The notes beneath the pieces are model-generated. The model made no database searches, had not been told where the DNA came from, and saw only the letters and a program-made list of their open reading frames with translations. Positions 6,260-13,559 of a DNA stretch of 14,397 nt are shown in pieces; position 1 is the first letter of the stretch; each line of letters begins with the position of its first letter. Where the stretch lies: assembly GCA_910585735.1 (NCBI GenBank), contig CAJUEU010000044.1, positions 1 to 14,397 of the forward strand. Direction: 5' to 3'. This DNA comes from an uncultured Oscillospiraceae bacterium (GTDB lineage Bacteria; Bacillota; Clostridia; Oscillospirales; Oscillospiraceae). The translations under genes were made by a program, and so were the position numbers.

Positions 6260-8622
6260 ATGAACAAGAAGAGACTTACCGCTCTGCTTCTGTCGGGCGT
6301 CATGATGCTGTCCCTGGCATCCTGCGGCCCCAAGGAGGAGAGCAAAAACCCCAGTGAGCCCCTGACGATCACCAAGACCGCCCAGGGCTACGGCGGAGAG
6401 GTCAGCGTTACCCTCACCTTCACCGACGGCGCCATCACCGATGTGGTGCTTACCGGCGACAAGGAGACCCCCGCCGTAGGCGGAGCCGCCTTGGAAACCC
6501 TGAAGACCCAGCTTCTGGAGGCCGGCTCGGCTGAGATCGACGGCGTCTCCGGCGCCACTGTGACCTCCTCCGCCGTCAAGTCGGCGGCGGCCGCCGCCAT
6601 TGCCGAGGCCAAGGGCGAGAGCCTTCCCGAGGCCGGCGCGGTCAAGATGGCCCCCGGCACCTACACCGCCCAGGCTTCCGGCTTCTCCCTGCTTCAGCCC
6701 CTGGAGGTGAAGGTCACAGTCAGCGAGACCGCCATCGAGAGCATTGAGCTGGGCGACAACGCCGAGACCTATCCCTTCGTCACCGCCGCCATGGAGCGCA
6801 TCGTGCCCCGGATGCTGGAGCACCAGTCTGTCCGCATTGACGCCATCACCGGCGCCACCGGCTCCAGCACCGGCATCAAGCTGGCCACCGAGGCCGCTCT
6901 GAAGGAGGCCCTCACCGCCGGCGGCAGCGACGCTTCGGCCATTGAGAACTTCTACACCGTGCCGGAGAAGGTCAACGCCCAGGAGACCCTTGAGACCGAC
7001 GTCCTGGTGGTGGGTCTGGGCGGCTCGGGTACCGCCGCCGCCGTCAGCGCCGCTGAGGCCATGTATGCCGCGAACGGCAACGACCCCTCCAAGGTGAACG
7101 TTCTGGCCATCGACAAGGCCGGCAAATACGGCGGCACCTCCTGCATCACCGCCGACACCATGGGCATCAACGCCCCCGTCTATCAGGAGACCTACCACGG
7201 CGGCAAGGACTATGTGGACGCCGCCGAGATGATGGCCGACTGGCAGGACTTCACCATGGGCGACGCCAAGCAGGAGCTGCTGGACCTCTTCTTTGCCGAG
7301 AGCGGCAACACCATCGACGGCTGATCTCCCACGGCTTTGACTACGGCGAGGGCACCACCGAGGGCCAGGGCTGGGGCTTCGGCGGCCCGCAGCCCGGCTT
7401 CACCCCCCGGGACAAGTTCTGCGTCAAGTTCCAGTACACCGGCCAGGGCTACGGCAACTGGAAGAAGGAGACCGGTGAGATGTTCGACTCCATCATGGAG
7501 GACTACGTAGAGCTGGGCGGCAAGTACCTGCTGGAGATCGAGGCCACCGAGCTCATCTATGACGAGGCCACCAACATCGTCACCGGCGTGAAGGCCGTGG
7601 GCTACGATGGCACAGAGTACACCATCAACGCCAAGGTGGTCATCACCGCCACCGGCGGCTTCTCCAACAATGCGGAGCTCCAGGAGGAGTACCTGTCCAA
7701 CGAGTATTACCCCTTGAAGGGCTCCTGGCTCATGTACGGCATGACCCAGAACGACGGTAAGATCATTGATTCCGCCCTGAGCATCGGCGCGGGCACCTAT
7801 AACATCGGCATGCCTCCCATGGTCCACCTTCAGGGCTCTCCCGTCACCCTCCACGAGTATCCTGTGGAAATCGTGGGCGACGAGAACGACGTGGGCTTCT
7901 GGTCCCGCCTGCCCCGCCGCAACTCCCTCAATGACTTCCCCAACGCCCTGGCCGGCGCTACTTACGGTCTGCAGGTCAACATGGACGGCGAGCGCTTCTC
8001 CAACGAGGCGGGCACCTTCCAGACCTGGAAGTCCGGCCCCAAGTATTACACCATCTGGTCTGACGACTTCTTCCAGTCTGTGAAGACCAACGGCCTGCCC
8101 GTGTCCTTCAGCGACGACCTGACCTGCCAGGGCGGCATCGACGGCGGCAAGCCCATCGACGAGGTCTATGACGTCATCGACCTGTGCATCGAAAAGGGCA
8201 TCGCCTACAAGGCCGACACCCTGGAGGAGCTGGCCAACGTCCTGGGCTGCGATCCCGCCGTCCTCACCGACAACGTCAGCCGCTACAACGCCGCTGTGGA
8301 CAGCGGTGTGGACGAGGAGTTCGGCAAGGACGCCTCCAACCTGACCATGAAAATCGGGGAGACCGGCCCCTACTACGCCTTTGTGGGCGCCTCCTTCATC
8401 TATTCCACCGTGGGCGGCCTGGACGTAAACACCAGCATGCAGGTGCTGGGCTCCGACAACGCCACCCCCATCAACGGCCTGTACTCGGTTGGCACCGACA
8501 GCCTGGGCGTTCTGTTCAGCGAGCGCCGCGAGTACGTCACCTACGGCGGCGCCGCCCAGGGCTGGGCCTACACCTCCGGCCGTCTGGCCGGCCTAGCCGC
8601 TGTGGAGTCCCTCCAGCAGTAA
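6260..8622 (+). pseudogene. Secreted FMN/FAD reductase lipoprotein (fumarate/urocanate reductase family), single-base frameshift
   Basis: When repaired this encodes about 787 residues. The signal peptide ends in lipobox SLASC (C22). Two FMN-binding domains follow, with flavinylation-type motifs DGVSGAT (T100) and DAITGAT (T200), then an FAD-binding flavoprotein domain starting VLVVGLGGSGTAAA (about 248-261). The first frame stops at 7322-7324 after SGNTIDG. The next frame is open from 7321 and reads LISHGFDYGEG. One extra T after 7318 would restore NTIDWLISHGFDYG, so one base is missing. The later part keeps ITATGGFSNN and the C-terminal GLYSVGTDSLG. Family members pass electrons from outward-facing flavins to soluble acceptors such as fumarate or urocanate; the acceptor here is unknown. 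AAAGGAGG supports the ATG. No ApbE flavin transferase gene is in view. The break may be a true mutation or a sequencing error. Confidence 0.88.
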
Positions 8623-8659
8623 GAAAACCGTTCCATTTTGTTCCCTTTTCTCCGTAAAA

Positions 8660-8699
8660 AGGACCCCGGTCAACCCATACGTTGACCGGGGTCTTGTTT
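8660..8699 (+). terminator. Bidirectional terminator between reductase and MATE genes
   Basis: A perfect 13-bp stem (8662-8674 with 8681-8693) has a 6-base loop. It is followed by TTGTTT on the plus strand and preceded by AAAAAGG, which gives CCTTTTT on the minus strand. It sits between two convergent genes and can serve both. Confidence 0.88.
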
Positions 8700-8773
8700 G
8701 TCCACCGGGCCGTGCCAGGCTCCCTCCAGCATATCCAATGGCGTTTCCATTTTCTCCCTTTGCCCTTCCGTTC

Positions 8774-10168
8774 TTATTTTGCCGGTGCAGGCGCCGGGAT
8801 TTTCCGGCTGGCGTGCTTCCGCATAAACCGCGCATAGAGGACCAGCGCCAGAACGCAGCACACCCCGTCGGTGATGGGGGTGGCCCACACCACACCGTAA
8901 ACAGGCCAGCTCCCCTGGAGAAAGAACATCAGGGGCACATCCAGAAGCCCCTTGCGGAAGATGGCCAGCAGGAGGGATTTGTTCCCCCGGCTCACCGCCT
9001 GGAAGAAGGAGATACAGGTGTAGGCGCAGGCTGAGCATGGGGCTCCCAGGCAGAGGATCCGCAGGAAGGCGGCCCCGTAGGCCAGGGATCCCGACCCGGG
9101 CCGGATAAAGACGCCGATGAGGGCGTCGCTCCACACCAGGCACACCGCCGTACACGCCCCGGCGATCCCCACCGAGATGAGCATGGAGAGCCGCACCGCC
9201 TCCCGCATCCGGGCCCGGTCCCGGCTGGCGTAGTTGTAGCCGATGAGGGGAAGCACACCCTGGGCCATCCCCCGGACGGCGCAGTGAGCCAGCATATTCA
9301 CCTTCTTGGCCACTCCAATCCCCGCCTGCATGGCGGTGCCCGACAGGGCCATAAGATGATCCAGCACAGCAAAGGAAATGTTTTCAAAGAGGGTCATGAG
9401 GCAGGCGGGCAAGCCGTTGCCCAACACCCGCCGGGGAATCTCCTCCTCCAGCATCTCCCGCCGGGGCCGGAAGGAGAGCACAGTCCTTCCCCGCTTGCGA
9501 ACCAGGACCACCACAAAGTAGCACAGGGCCACAACATTAGAGAGGGCGGTGGCAATGGCGGCGCCCAGGGCTTCCTGCCCCGGCGGCAAGATCACGAACA
9601 TAAAAAGAGGGTCCAGAAGAATGTTGAGGACGCCCCCCAGCATGATCCCCAGGCTGGCCCGGACCGAGTCCCCCTCGGCCCGGATCAGGTGGGAAAGCAG
9701 GGCGTTGAGGGCGGTAAACACCCCTCCCAGCACCACAGTGGCAAAGAGATAGCTCCGGGCCAGGCTGTGGACCCCCGGATCCCAGCCCCCCAAAAGATCC
9801 ACAAAGGGGTCCATAAGGAGCCAGGCCAGCAGGGCGTAAGCCCCCGCCGTTAGGGCGCAGCCCGCCAGGGCAAAGGCCGAGGCGTGTCCGGCCCGGTCCC
9901 GCTCCTCCTTCCCCAGGGCTTGGGCGATCACGCTGGATCCCCCCACCCCAAAGAGGTTGGCAATGGCCGAGAGGAACATAAAGGCGGGCATACACACCGT
10001 TACCGCGGAGATCATAGCGTCGCTGCCCGTCTGGGCTACGAAGAAAGTGTCCGCCATGTTATAGACCACCAGGATGATCTGCCCCACCACCGAGGGGAGA
10101 GCCAGCCGCAGAATGGCCCGGGGTACCGGCGTACGCTCAAAAAGTTCCTTCTCCTGATTCAGATCCAT
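8774..10168 (-). CDS. MATE family efflux transporter
   Basis: This 464-residue integral membrane protein has the usual length and about 12 hydrophobic segments of a MATE exporter (NorM/MepA-like). It opens with a short polar tail and then PRAILRLALPSVVGQI, VVYNMADTFFVAQTG and AIANLFGVGGSSVIAQALG, which are typical of the first helices of this family. The second half repeats the pattern, for example GIGVAKKVNMLAHCAVRGMAQGVLPLIGYN split over helices 7-8. Such pumps use a Na+ or H+ gradient to export cationic drugs, dyes or metabolites. The start ATG has a GGGGGGAGG site upstream on the minus strand. A promoter lies at 10208-10235, so it is a single-gene unit ending at the shared terminator near 8680. 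The substrate cannot be told. Confidence 0.94.
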   Translation of the reverse strand: MDLNQEKELFERTPVPRAILRLALPSVVGQIILVVYNMADTFFVAQTGSDAMISAVTVCMPAFMFLSAIANLFGVGGSSVIAQALGKEERDRAGHASAFALAGCALTAGAYALLAWLLMDPFVDLLGGWDPGVHSLARSYLFATVVLGGVFTALNALLSHLIRAEGDSVRASLGIMLGGVLNILLDPLFMFVILPPGQEALGAAIATALSNVVALCYFVVVLVRKRGRTVLSFRPRREMLEEEIPRRVLGNGLPACLMTLFENISFAVLDHLMALSGTAMQAGIGVAKKVNMLAHCAVRGMAQGVLPLIGYNYASRDRARMREAVRLSMLISVGIAGACTAVCLVWSDALIGVFIRPGSGSLAYGAAFLRILCLGAPCSACAYTCISFFQAVSRGNKSLLLAIFRKGLLDVPLMFFLQGSWPVYGVVWATPITDGVCCVLALVLYARFMRKHASRKIPAPAPAK

Positions 10169-10207
10169 GACAGCGCCTCCCCCCCCGCAGGTTTTCCATA
10201 TAGCGCT

Positions 10208-10235
10208 ATCATAGCCTCATTTTTAATAAAGTCAA
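10208..10235 (-). promoter_or_regulatory. Promoter of the MATE gene
   Basis: On the minus strand the -35 box is TTGACT (10230-10235), the spacer is 16 bp and the -10 box is TATGAT (10208-10213). These are the same two hexamers as in the reductase promoter. A 10-bp palindrome, ATAGCGCTAT (10200-10209), overlaps the start point and could be an operator, but it is too short to be sure. Confidence 0.72.
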
Positions 10236-10419
10236 ATGATGATATTTTGATATTATATAAATTTTTATAATGTTATATTGTATTCAAGCAGTTTATCAGG
10301 ATGTTCTTTGTATTTGGAATCAATTTTCACGCAGTTATCATAAATATTTTTTATATTTCTGTTCCAACACCACAGCCGTTACGCCCCCGGTCTCCGCCTC
10401 AGCCGAACGAACGGCGTCC
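10236..10419. other. AT-rich gap with no recognised gene
   Basis: About 180 bases between the MATE promoter and the tRNA terminator. Most of it (10236-10370) is strongly AT-rich with many short stops in all frames. I see no open frame with a ribosome site and no clear RNA fold. Confidence 0.6.
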
Positions 10420-10460
10420 AAAAACAAACCAACGCCGGAGAATTCTCCGGCGTTGGTTTG
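10420..10460 (-). terminator. Terminator of the tRNA-Arg gene, a perfect 36-base palindrome
   Basis: Positions 10425-10460 form an uninterrupted palindrome centred on GAATTC, followed on the minus strand by TTTTT. It begins inside the last two bases of the encoded CCA end, so tRNA and terminator touch. Confidence 0.9.
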
Positions 10461-10534
10461 GCACCCACGAGACGATTCGAACGTCCGACCCTTCGCTTAG
10501 GAGGCGAATGCTCTATCCCCTGAGCTACGTGGGC
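10459..10534 (-). tRNA. tRNA-Arg (anticodon CCU)
   Basis: This 76-nt gene folds as a normal cloverleaf. The acceptor stem is GCCCACG with CGTGGGT (one G-U pair). The D arm is GCTC-AGGGGATA-GAGC. The anticodon arm is TTCGC-CTCCTAA-GCGAA, giving anticodon CCU, which reads the Arg codon AGG. The T arm is GGACG-TTCGAAT-CGTCT. The discriminator is G and the CCA end is encoded. It has its own promoter and terminator and stands alone, not in a tRNA cluster. Confidence 0.97.
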
Positions 10535-10547
10535 ATACTACCTGGTT

Positions 10548-10577
10548 ATTGTACCCCAAACCCGCCCCTGTTGTCAA
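10548..10577 (-). promoter_or_regulatory. Promoter of the tRNA-Arg gene
   Basis: On the minus strand the -35 box is a perfect TTGACA (10572-10577), the spacer is 18 bp and the -10 box is TACAAT (10548-10553). Transcription would begin near 10541, about 7 bases before the mature tRNA. Confidence 0.82.
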
Positions 10578-10603
10578 CCGAAAACCTTCCGTCCCTTTCG
10601 GCC

Positions 10604-10632
10604 TTGACACAGGAGCCAAAAGAGGGTATTCT
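10604..10632 (+). promoter_or_regulatory. Promoter of the leader-acetyltransferase unit
   Basis: The -35 box is TTGACA (10604-10609), the spacer is 17 bp and the -10 box is TATTCT (10627-10632), followed by a T7 run. Its -35 faces that of the tRNA promoter. The two -35 boxes plus CCGAAA/TTTCGG between them form an inverted repeat over 10572-10609. The predicted start near 10639 gives a leader of about 120 bases. Confidence 0.82.
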
Positions 10633-10681
10633 TTTTTTAGGCCAATTTGGTCCAAAATTCAAAGAAAGGATGGAGAAAAAC

Positions 10682-10723
10682 ATGAAAAACAATACCGTGC
10701 GTGCCTGGAGAGTCAACGCCTGA
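10682..10723 (+). CDS. Leader peptide MKNNTVRAWRVNA upstream of the acetyltransferase
   Basis: This is a 13-codon open frame with its own ribosome site (GGAG at 10672-10675, 6 bases before the ATG). It begins about 43 bases into the predicted transcript. An in-frame ATG at 10670 would add four residues (MEKN) but has no spaced ribosome site. The stop TGA (10721-10723) lies 5 bases before a hairpin that pairs with the ribosome site of the next gene. This is the arrangement of leader peptides that control erm and cat resistance genes by ribosome stalling. The peptide has two Arg and one Trp within four residues (RAWR), the second Arg coded by AGA. I do not recognise the peptide; its stalling signal, if any, is unknown. 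Confidence 0.6.
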   Translation: MKNNTVRAWRVNA

Positions 10724-10728
10724 AAAAC

Positions 10729-10750
10729 CCTCCAAATCAAAACTTGGAGG
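10729..10750 (+). promoter_or_regulatory. Hairpin sequestering the acetyltransferase ribosome site
   Basis: CCTCCAA (10729-10735) pairs perfectly with TTGGAGG (10744-10750) across an 8-base loop. The right arm contains the whole GGAGG used by the gene starting at 10762. A ribosome paused at the end of the leader peptide would cover the left arm and free the site. ATTTGG at 10645-10650 could alternatively pair with CCAAAT at 10732-10737. Confidence 0.7.
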
Positions 10751-10761
10751 AAGCTATTTTT

Positions 10762-11931
10762 ATGCGAGTTCCCTATCTGAACATTCTGCTCCGGGACATG
10801 GAGGAGAAAGACATTGCCGACGACATCCGCTGGAACACCACCGACACCGCCTGGACCTTGTGGGACGCTCCCTGGGAGAACGGGGAGCTGGACGCCTTTG
10901 ACCCGGAGGAGTACCGCGCCGGGGAGCTGGAGTGGATCAACAACCCCAACAAGCCGGAGCACCGGCTGAACCTGGAGCTGGACGTGGAAGGGGTCCACAT
11001 TGGTTCGGTGTGCAGCTACTGCCTGAACGACGAGCTGGAATGGAAGGCCCTGGAGCCCGGGGAGGACCGGGCCAAGCAGCGCTGGGCGGTGGGCATCGAC
11101 ATCTGCGACAGCGCCTACTGGTCAGGGGGCTGGGGCACAAAGGCCCTCACCGCCTACCTTCGCTATCACCTCTCCGCGGGCTACACCGACCTCTATGCCC
11201 AGACCTGGTCGGGCAACACCCGGATGGTCCGTCTGGCCAAGAAGCTGGGCTTTCGGGAGTGCAAACGGATTCCCGGTATCCGGCAGGTGGAGGGAAAGCA
11301 TTACGACGCCCTCACCTTCCAGCTGGACCGGGAGGCCTTTGCGCGCCACCGGGAAAAGCTGGAAAACGAGAGTCTGGAGCTCTACGTGCCCCAGTCCCCG
11401 GCGGATATGTCCTTCCGCCGGGAGATGATGGAGGACCCGGACACCATGGCCTACAACACCGGGTGGGAGGTCTCCTTCCCCGGCTACCACCGGGACACGG
11501 GGTGCATTGACTTTCCAGAAAACGAGTGGGGGGCCGACTTTGCCCGGCTCACCCAAAAGACCCCCGGCTTTTTCTACGCCTACCTGCGGGAAAGGTCTTC
11601 GGGCGCTTTCATTGGCGAGGTGAGCTTCCACCCCGGGAAGGGCCCCTGGTCTGAGCTGGGCGTGGTACTCCACGCCCCTTATAAGGGCCGGGGCTATGGC
11701 CGGGCCGCCCTGGAGCTTCTGGCCCGCAGGGCCTTTGTGGACCAGGGCTTGCCCGCCCTCCGCAACACCTTCGAGCCGGAGCGGACCGCCGCGCTGGCCG
11801 TTCACAGGGCGGTGGGCTTCCGGGAGGTGGGCCGGGACGCCATGGCCCGCTTCGGCAGGTCCCAGGCGCTTTTGGCGCTGGAACTCACCCGGGAGGACTA
11901 CCTGGCCCGGACCGTGCGAAAGGACCTATAA
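10762..11931 (+). CDS. Tandem GNAT acetyltransferase (two RimL-like domains)
   Basis: This 389-residue cytoplasmic protein has two acetyltransferase domains. The N-terminal domain (about 1-190) has the core WAVGIDICDSAYWSGGWGTKAL at about 108-129 (given in pieces: WAVGIDI, YWSGGWGT) and a RimL-like end, NTRMVRLAKKLGFRE. The C-terminal domain (about 205-380) has the acetyl-CoA loop YKGRGYGRAAL (307-317) and AVHRAVGFREVGR. The second domain keeps the R-G-x-G acetyl-CoA signature; the first has a variant without the Arg. The frame extends up to 10549, but the ATG at 10762 follows GGAGG by 11 bases and begins the conserved domain. It is preceded by a leader peptide and a hairpin that hides this site, which hints at drug-induced expression. 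A protease gene follows 37 bases later. The acetyl acceptor is unknown. Confidence 0.88.
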   Translation: MRVPYLNILLRDMEEKDIADDIRWNTTDTAWTLWDAPWENGELDAFDPEEYRAGELEWINNPNKPEHRLNLELDVEGVHIGSVCSYCLNDELEWKALEPGEDRAKQRWAVGIDICDSAYWSGGWGTKALTAYLRYHLSAGYTDLYAQTWSGNTRMVRLAKKLGFRECKRIPGIRQVEGKHYDALTFQLDREAFARHREKLENESLELYVPQSPADMSFRREMMEDPDTMAYNTGWEVSFPGYHRDTGCIDFPENEWGADFARLTQKTPGFFYAYLRERSSGAFIGEVSFHPGKGPWSELGVVLHAPYKGRGYGRAALELLARRAFVDQGLPALRNTFEPERTAALAVHRAVGFREVGRDAMARFGRSQALLALELTREDYLARTVRKDL

Positions 11932-11934
11932 AAA

Positions 11935-11950
11935 GCCGCGCTGCCGCGGC
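11935..11950 (+). other. Short hairpin between acetyltransferase and protease genes
   Basis: GCCGCG (11935-11940) pairs with CGCGGC (11945-11950) around CTGC, starting 3 bases after the stop codon. No T run follows, so it is not a terminator. The two genes are probably co-transcribed. Confidence 0.5.
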
Positions 11951-11968
11951 AGGGTGGGAGGCAAGACA

Positions 11969-13195
11969 ATGAATTACAAGCTTGTGGCTCTGGGTCTCAT
12001 CGGCCTGGCATTCCTCACGCAAATGGCGGTGGATCTTCTGCAGATCCACTCGGCCAGGCGGGCGGTCCCGGAGAACGTAAAGGACGTGTACGACCGGGAA
12101 GCCTATGAAAGGTGGCTCCAATACTTTCAGGAAAAAACCAGGCTGTCCCTGTTCCGGGACATTGCCACCCACGTCACCATCCTTCTGGTGGTGAGCTTCG
12201 ACGTGTATCCAAAGATCGCCAACGCCCTCTTTCCCGAGGGGGTCTACGGCCCGGCCCTCGCCATACTGGCCGCCGACCTGGCGATCTCCCTTCTGTACGA
12301 GATCCCCTTCAGCTATGTGAACGCCATGGTCGTGGAGCAAAAATACGGCTTTAACCAGATGACGGTCAAAACCTTTTTTCTGGACCAGCTCAAGGACATG
12401 CTCATGGCCCTTGTGCTCATGGGCAGCTTGTGTTCTCTCTTCATTCTGTTTCACCAGCTCCTGGGGGACTGGCTGCCTCTGGCCTTTGCCGCCCTTTTGC
12501 TCCTTCTGGTCCTGTGCGTTGTGTTTCTCTCCCCCGTTATGGGCAAGCTGTACAACAAATTTGAGCCCCTGCCCGAGGGCTCTCTCCGGGACCGGCTCAC
12601 CGCTCTTCTGACCGAGAACGGCTGCGCCGTGAAGGCCATCCACGTGATGGACGGCTCCAGGCGGTCCTCCAAGGCCAACGCCTATTTCTCCGGCCTGGGC
12701 CGGACCAAGACCATCGTCCTTTACGACACCCTTCTGGAGCAGATGACCGAGGAGGAGATCGTGGCGGTCTTTGCCCACGAGATGGGACACAGCAAGCACC
12801 GGGACACCTTAAAGCTCTATTTCATCAATGGGGTCAATATCGTCCTGGTGGCCTTTCTGGCCTGGGGGCTCATTTCGGCCGGCGGCATCTACCAGGACTT
12901 TGGGTTTCCGCGCTTGAACTACGGCTTTGCCTTCTTCCTGCTGGGGTCGGTGTGCATGTCCTGCCTCTCCCCGCTGACCGGGCTTTTTTCCGGCGTGTTC
13001 TCCCGGCGGTTTGAGTACGCCGCCGACCGCTTCGCCGCCGAACGGGGATACGGCCCGGCCCTGGTCTCCGCCCTGAAAAAGCTGGCCAGAAATTCCTTCG
13101 CCTGCCTTTCTCCCCACCCGGCCCTGGTGGCCCTCAACAGCTCCCACCCCACTGTCAGCCAGCGGGTGGCCGCTCTGGACGCTTATCAGGCATGA
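11969..13195 (+). CDS. M48 family zinc metalloprotease, Ste24/CAAX-protease type
   Basis: This 408-residue membrane protease has about seven hydrophobic segments (near 4-20, 66-86, 93-113, 143-163, 168-190, 286-304 and 318-342), as in Ste24. The zinc site is HEMGH (H270, E271, H274) with third ligand E349 in FEYAADRFA. GSRRSSKANAYFSG (229-242) is the conserved strand before the active site, and the N-terminal M48 extension is present. Bacterial homologues are poorly defined and likely act in membrane protein quality control, since CAAX prenylation is absent in bacteria. The open frame runs further upstream inside the acetyltransferase gene in another frame, but the ATG at 11969 has GGGAGG before it and begins the first membrane helix. 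It is the last gene of the leader-acetyltransferase unit. Confidence 0.93.
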   Translation: MNYKLVALGLIGLAFLTQMAVDLLQIHSARRAVPENVKDVYDREAYERWLQYFQEKTRLSLFRDIATHVTILLVVSFDVYPKIANALFPEGVYGPALAILAADLAISLLYEIPFSYVNAMVVEQKYGFNQMTVKTFFLDQLKDMLMALVLMGSLCSLFILFHQLLGDWLPLAFAALLLLLVLCVVFLSPVMGKLYNKFEPLPEGSLRDRLTALLTENGCAVKAIHVMDGSRRSSKANAYFSGLGRTKTIVLYDTLLEQMTEEEIVAVFAHEMGHSKHRDTLKLYFINGVNIVLVAFLAWGLISAGGIYQDFGFPRLNYGFAFFLLGSVCMSCLSPLTGLFSGVFSRRFEYAADRFAAERGYGPALVSALKKLARNSFACLSPHPALVALNSSHPTVSQRVAALDAYQA

Positions 13196-13223
13196 CCCCG
13201 CCCCGGAGCTTGGGCAAAACATA

Positions 13224-13268
13224 CAGCCAGCCCGGTGGTCCTGTGACCACCGGGCTGGCTGGTTTTTT
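13224..13268 (+). terminator. Intrinsic terminator after the M48 protease gene
   Basis: A perfect 17-bp stem (13224-13240 with 13245-13261) with a CTGT loop is followed by G and a T6 run (13263-13268). On the minus strand only a weak T-rich stretch follows, so it may also slow read-through from the XRE gene. Confidence 0.94.
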
Positions 13269-13304
13269 CTTGGGAATGGGGCAAGGGCACAACGGTCCAC
13301 CCCT

Positions 13305-13514
13305 TCAGGAATCCGTCCGTCCCATAAGATAATCCAAGCTCACATCAAAGAAGTCGGCAAGCGCAATCAGCCGGGCAATGTTGGGTTCATTTTTACCCTC
13401 TTCATAATACTGATACCCGCGAAGGCCCTTAAAGCCTAAATATTCCGCAGTTTCTGCCTGGGTTTTTCCCCGGCTCATTCGGACTTCCCGCAATCTGGTG
13501 GAAAATTTCGACAT
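13305..13514 (-). CDS. Small XRE-family transcriptional regulator
   Basis: This 69-residue protein is almost entirely one Cro/CI-type helix-turn-helix domain. It begins STRLREVRMSRGKTQAETA, with the turn and recognition helix at about 18-38 (GFKGLRGYQYYEEGK), and ends ALADFFDVSLDYLMGRTD, the standard last helices of this family. It has no sensor or dimerisation domain beyond that. A GGGAGGAAAG ribosome site precedes the start on the minus strand. The gene is divergent from a small unknown gene, and the gap holds a perfect 11-bp inverted repeat over the opposing -10 box. It most likely represses that gene and perhaps itself. Its own promoter is unclear: TCGACT with TTATAC on the minus strand, inside the same palindrome, is a weak candidate. 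Confidence 0.92.
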   Translation of the reverse strand: MSKFSTRLREVRMSRGKTQAETAEYLGFKGLRGYQYYEEGKNEPNIARLIALADFFDVSLDYLMGRTDS

Positions 13515-13530
13515 TTTTCTTTCCTCCCTC

Positions 13531-13559
13531 TTGACAAGCGACCAATTTATTCGTATAAT
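13531..13559 (+). promoter_or_regulatory. Perfect consensus sigma-A promoter of the small unknown gene
   Basis: TTGACA (13531-13536), 17 bp, then TATAAT (13554-13559): every position matches consensus. Transcription would begin near 13566. A promoter this strong is usually held in check, and the operator palindrome overlaps its -10 box. Confidence 0.9.

Noticed and set aside
6227..7198. Long minus-strand open frame opposite the reductase gene
   Set aside because: Gly/Ala/His-rich translation without domain features or ribosome site; it mirrors GC-rich coding on the plus strand. The same applies to minus frames at 794-1642, 2485-3183, 7210-7854, 11122-11805 and 11885-12799.
7300..7330. Programmed ribosomal frameshift in the reductase gene
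   Set aside because: No slippery heptamer is visible near the stop, and a single inserted T restores a smooth continuous protein, so simple loss of a base is the better reading.
10682..10723. Leader as a classic macrolide-stall peptide
   Set aside because: The known Arg/Lys-x-Arg/Lys motif is not present; the Arg residues are two apart (RAWR). The inducer is therefore left open.
10549..10761. Upstream TTG start for the acetyltransferase at 10549
   Set aside because: It would run through the promoter and leader in an unrelated sequence; ATG 10762 has GGAGG and begins the domain.
10736..10762. Leader hairpin as an intrinsic transcription terminator
   Set aside because: The stem is only 7 bp and the T run begins about 6 bases after it. 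The exact overlap with GGAGG fits ribosome-site masking better, though attenuation is not fully excluded.
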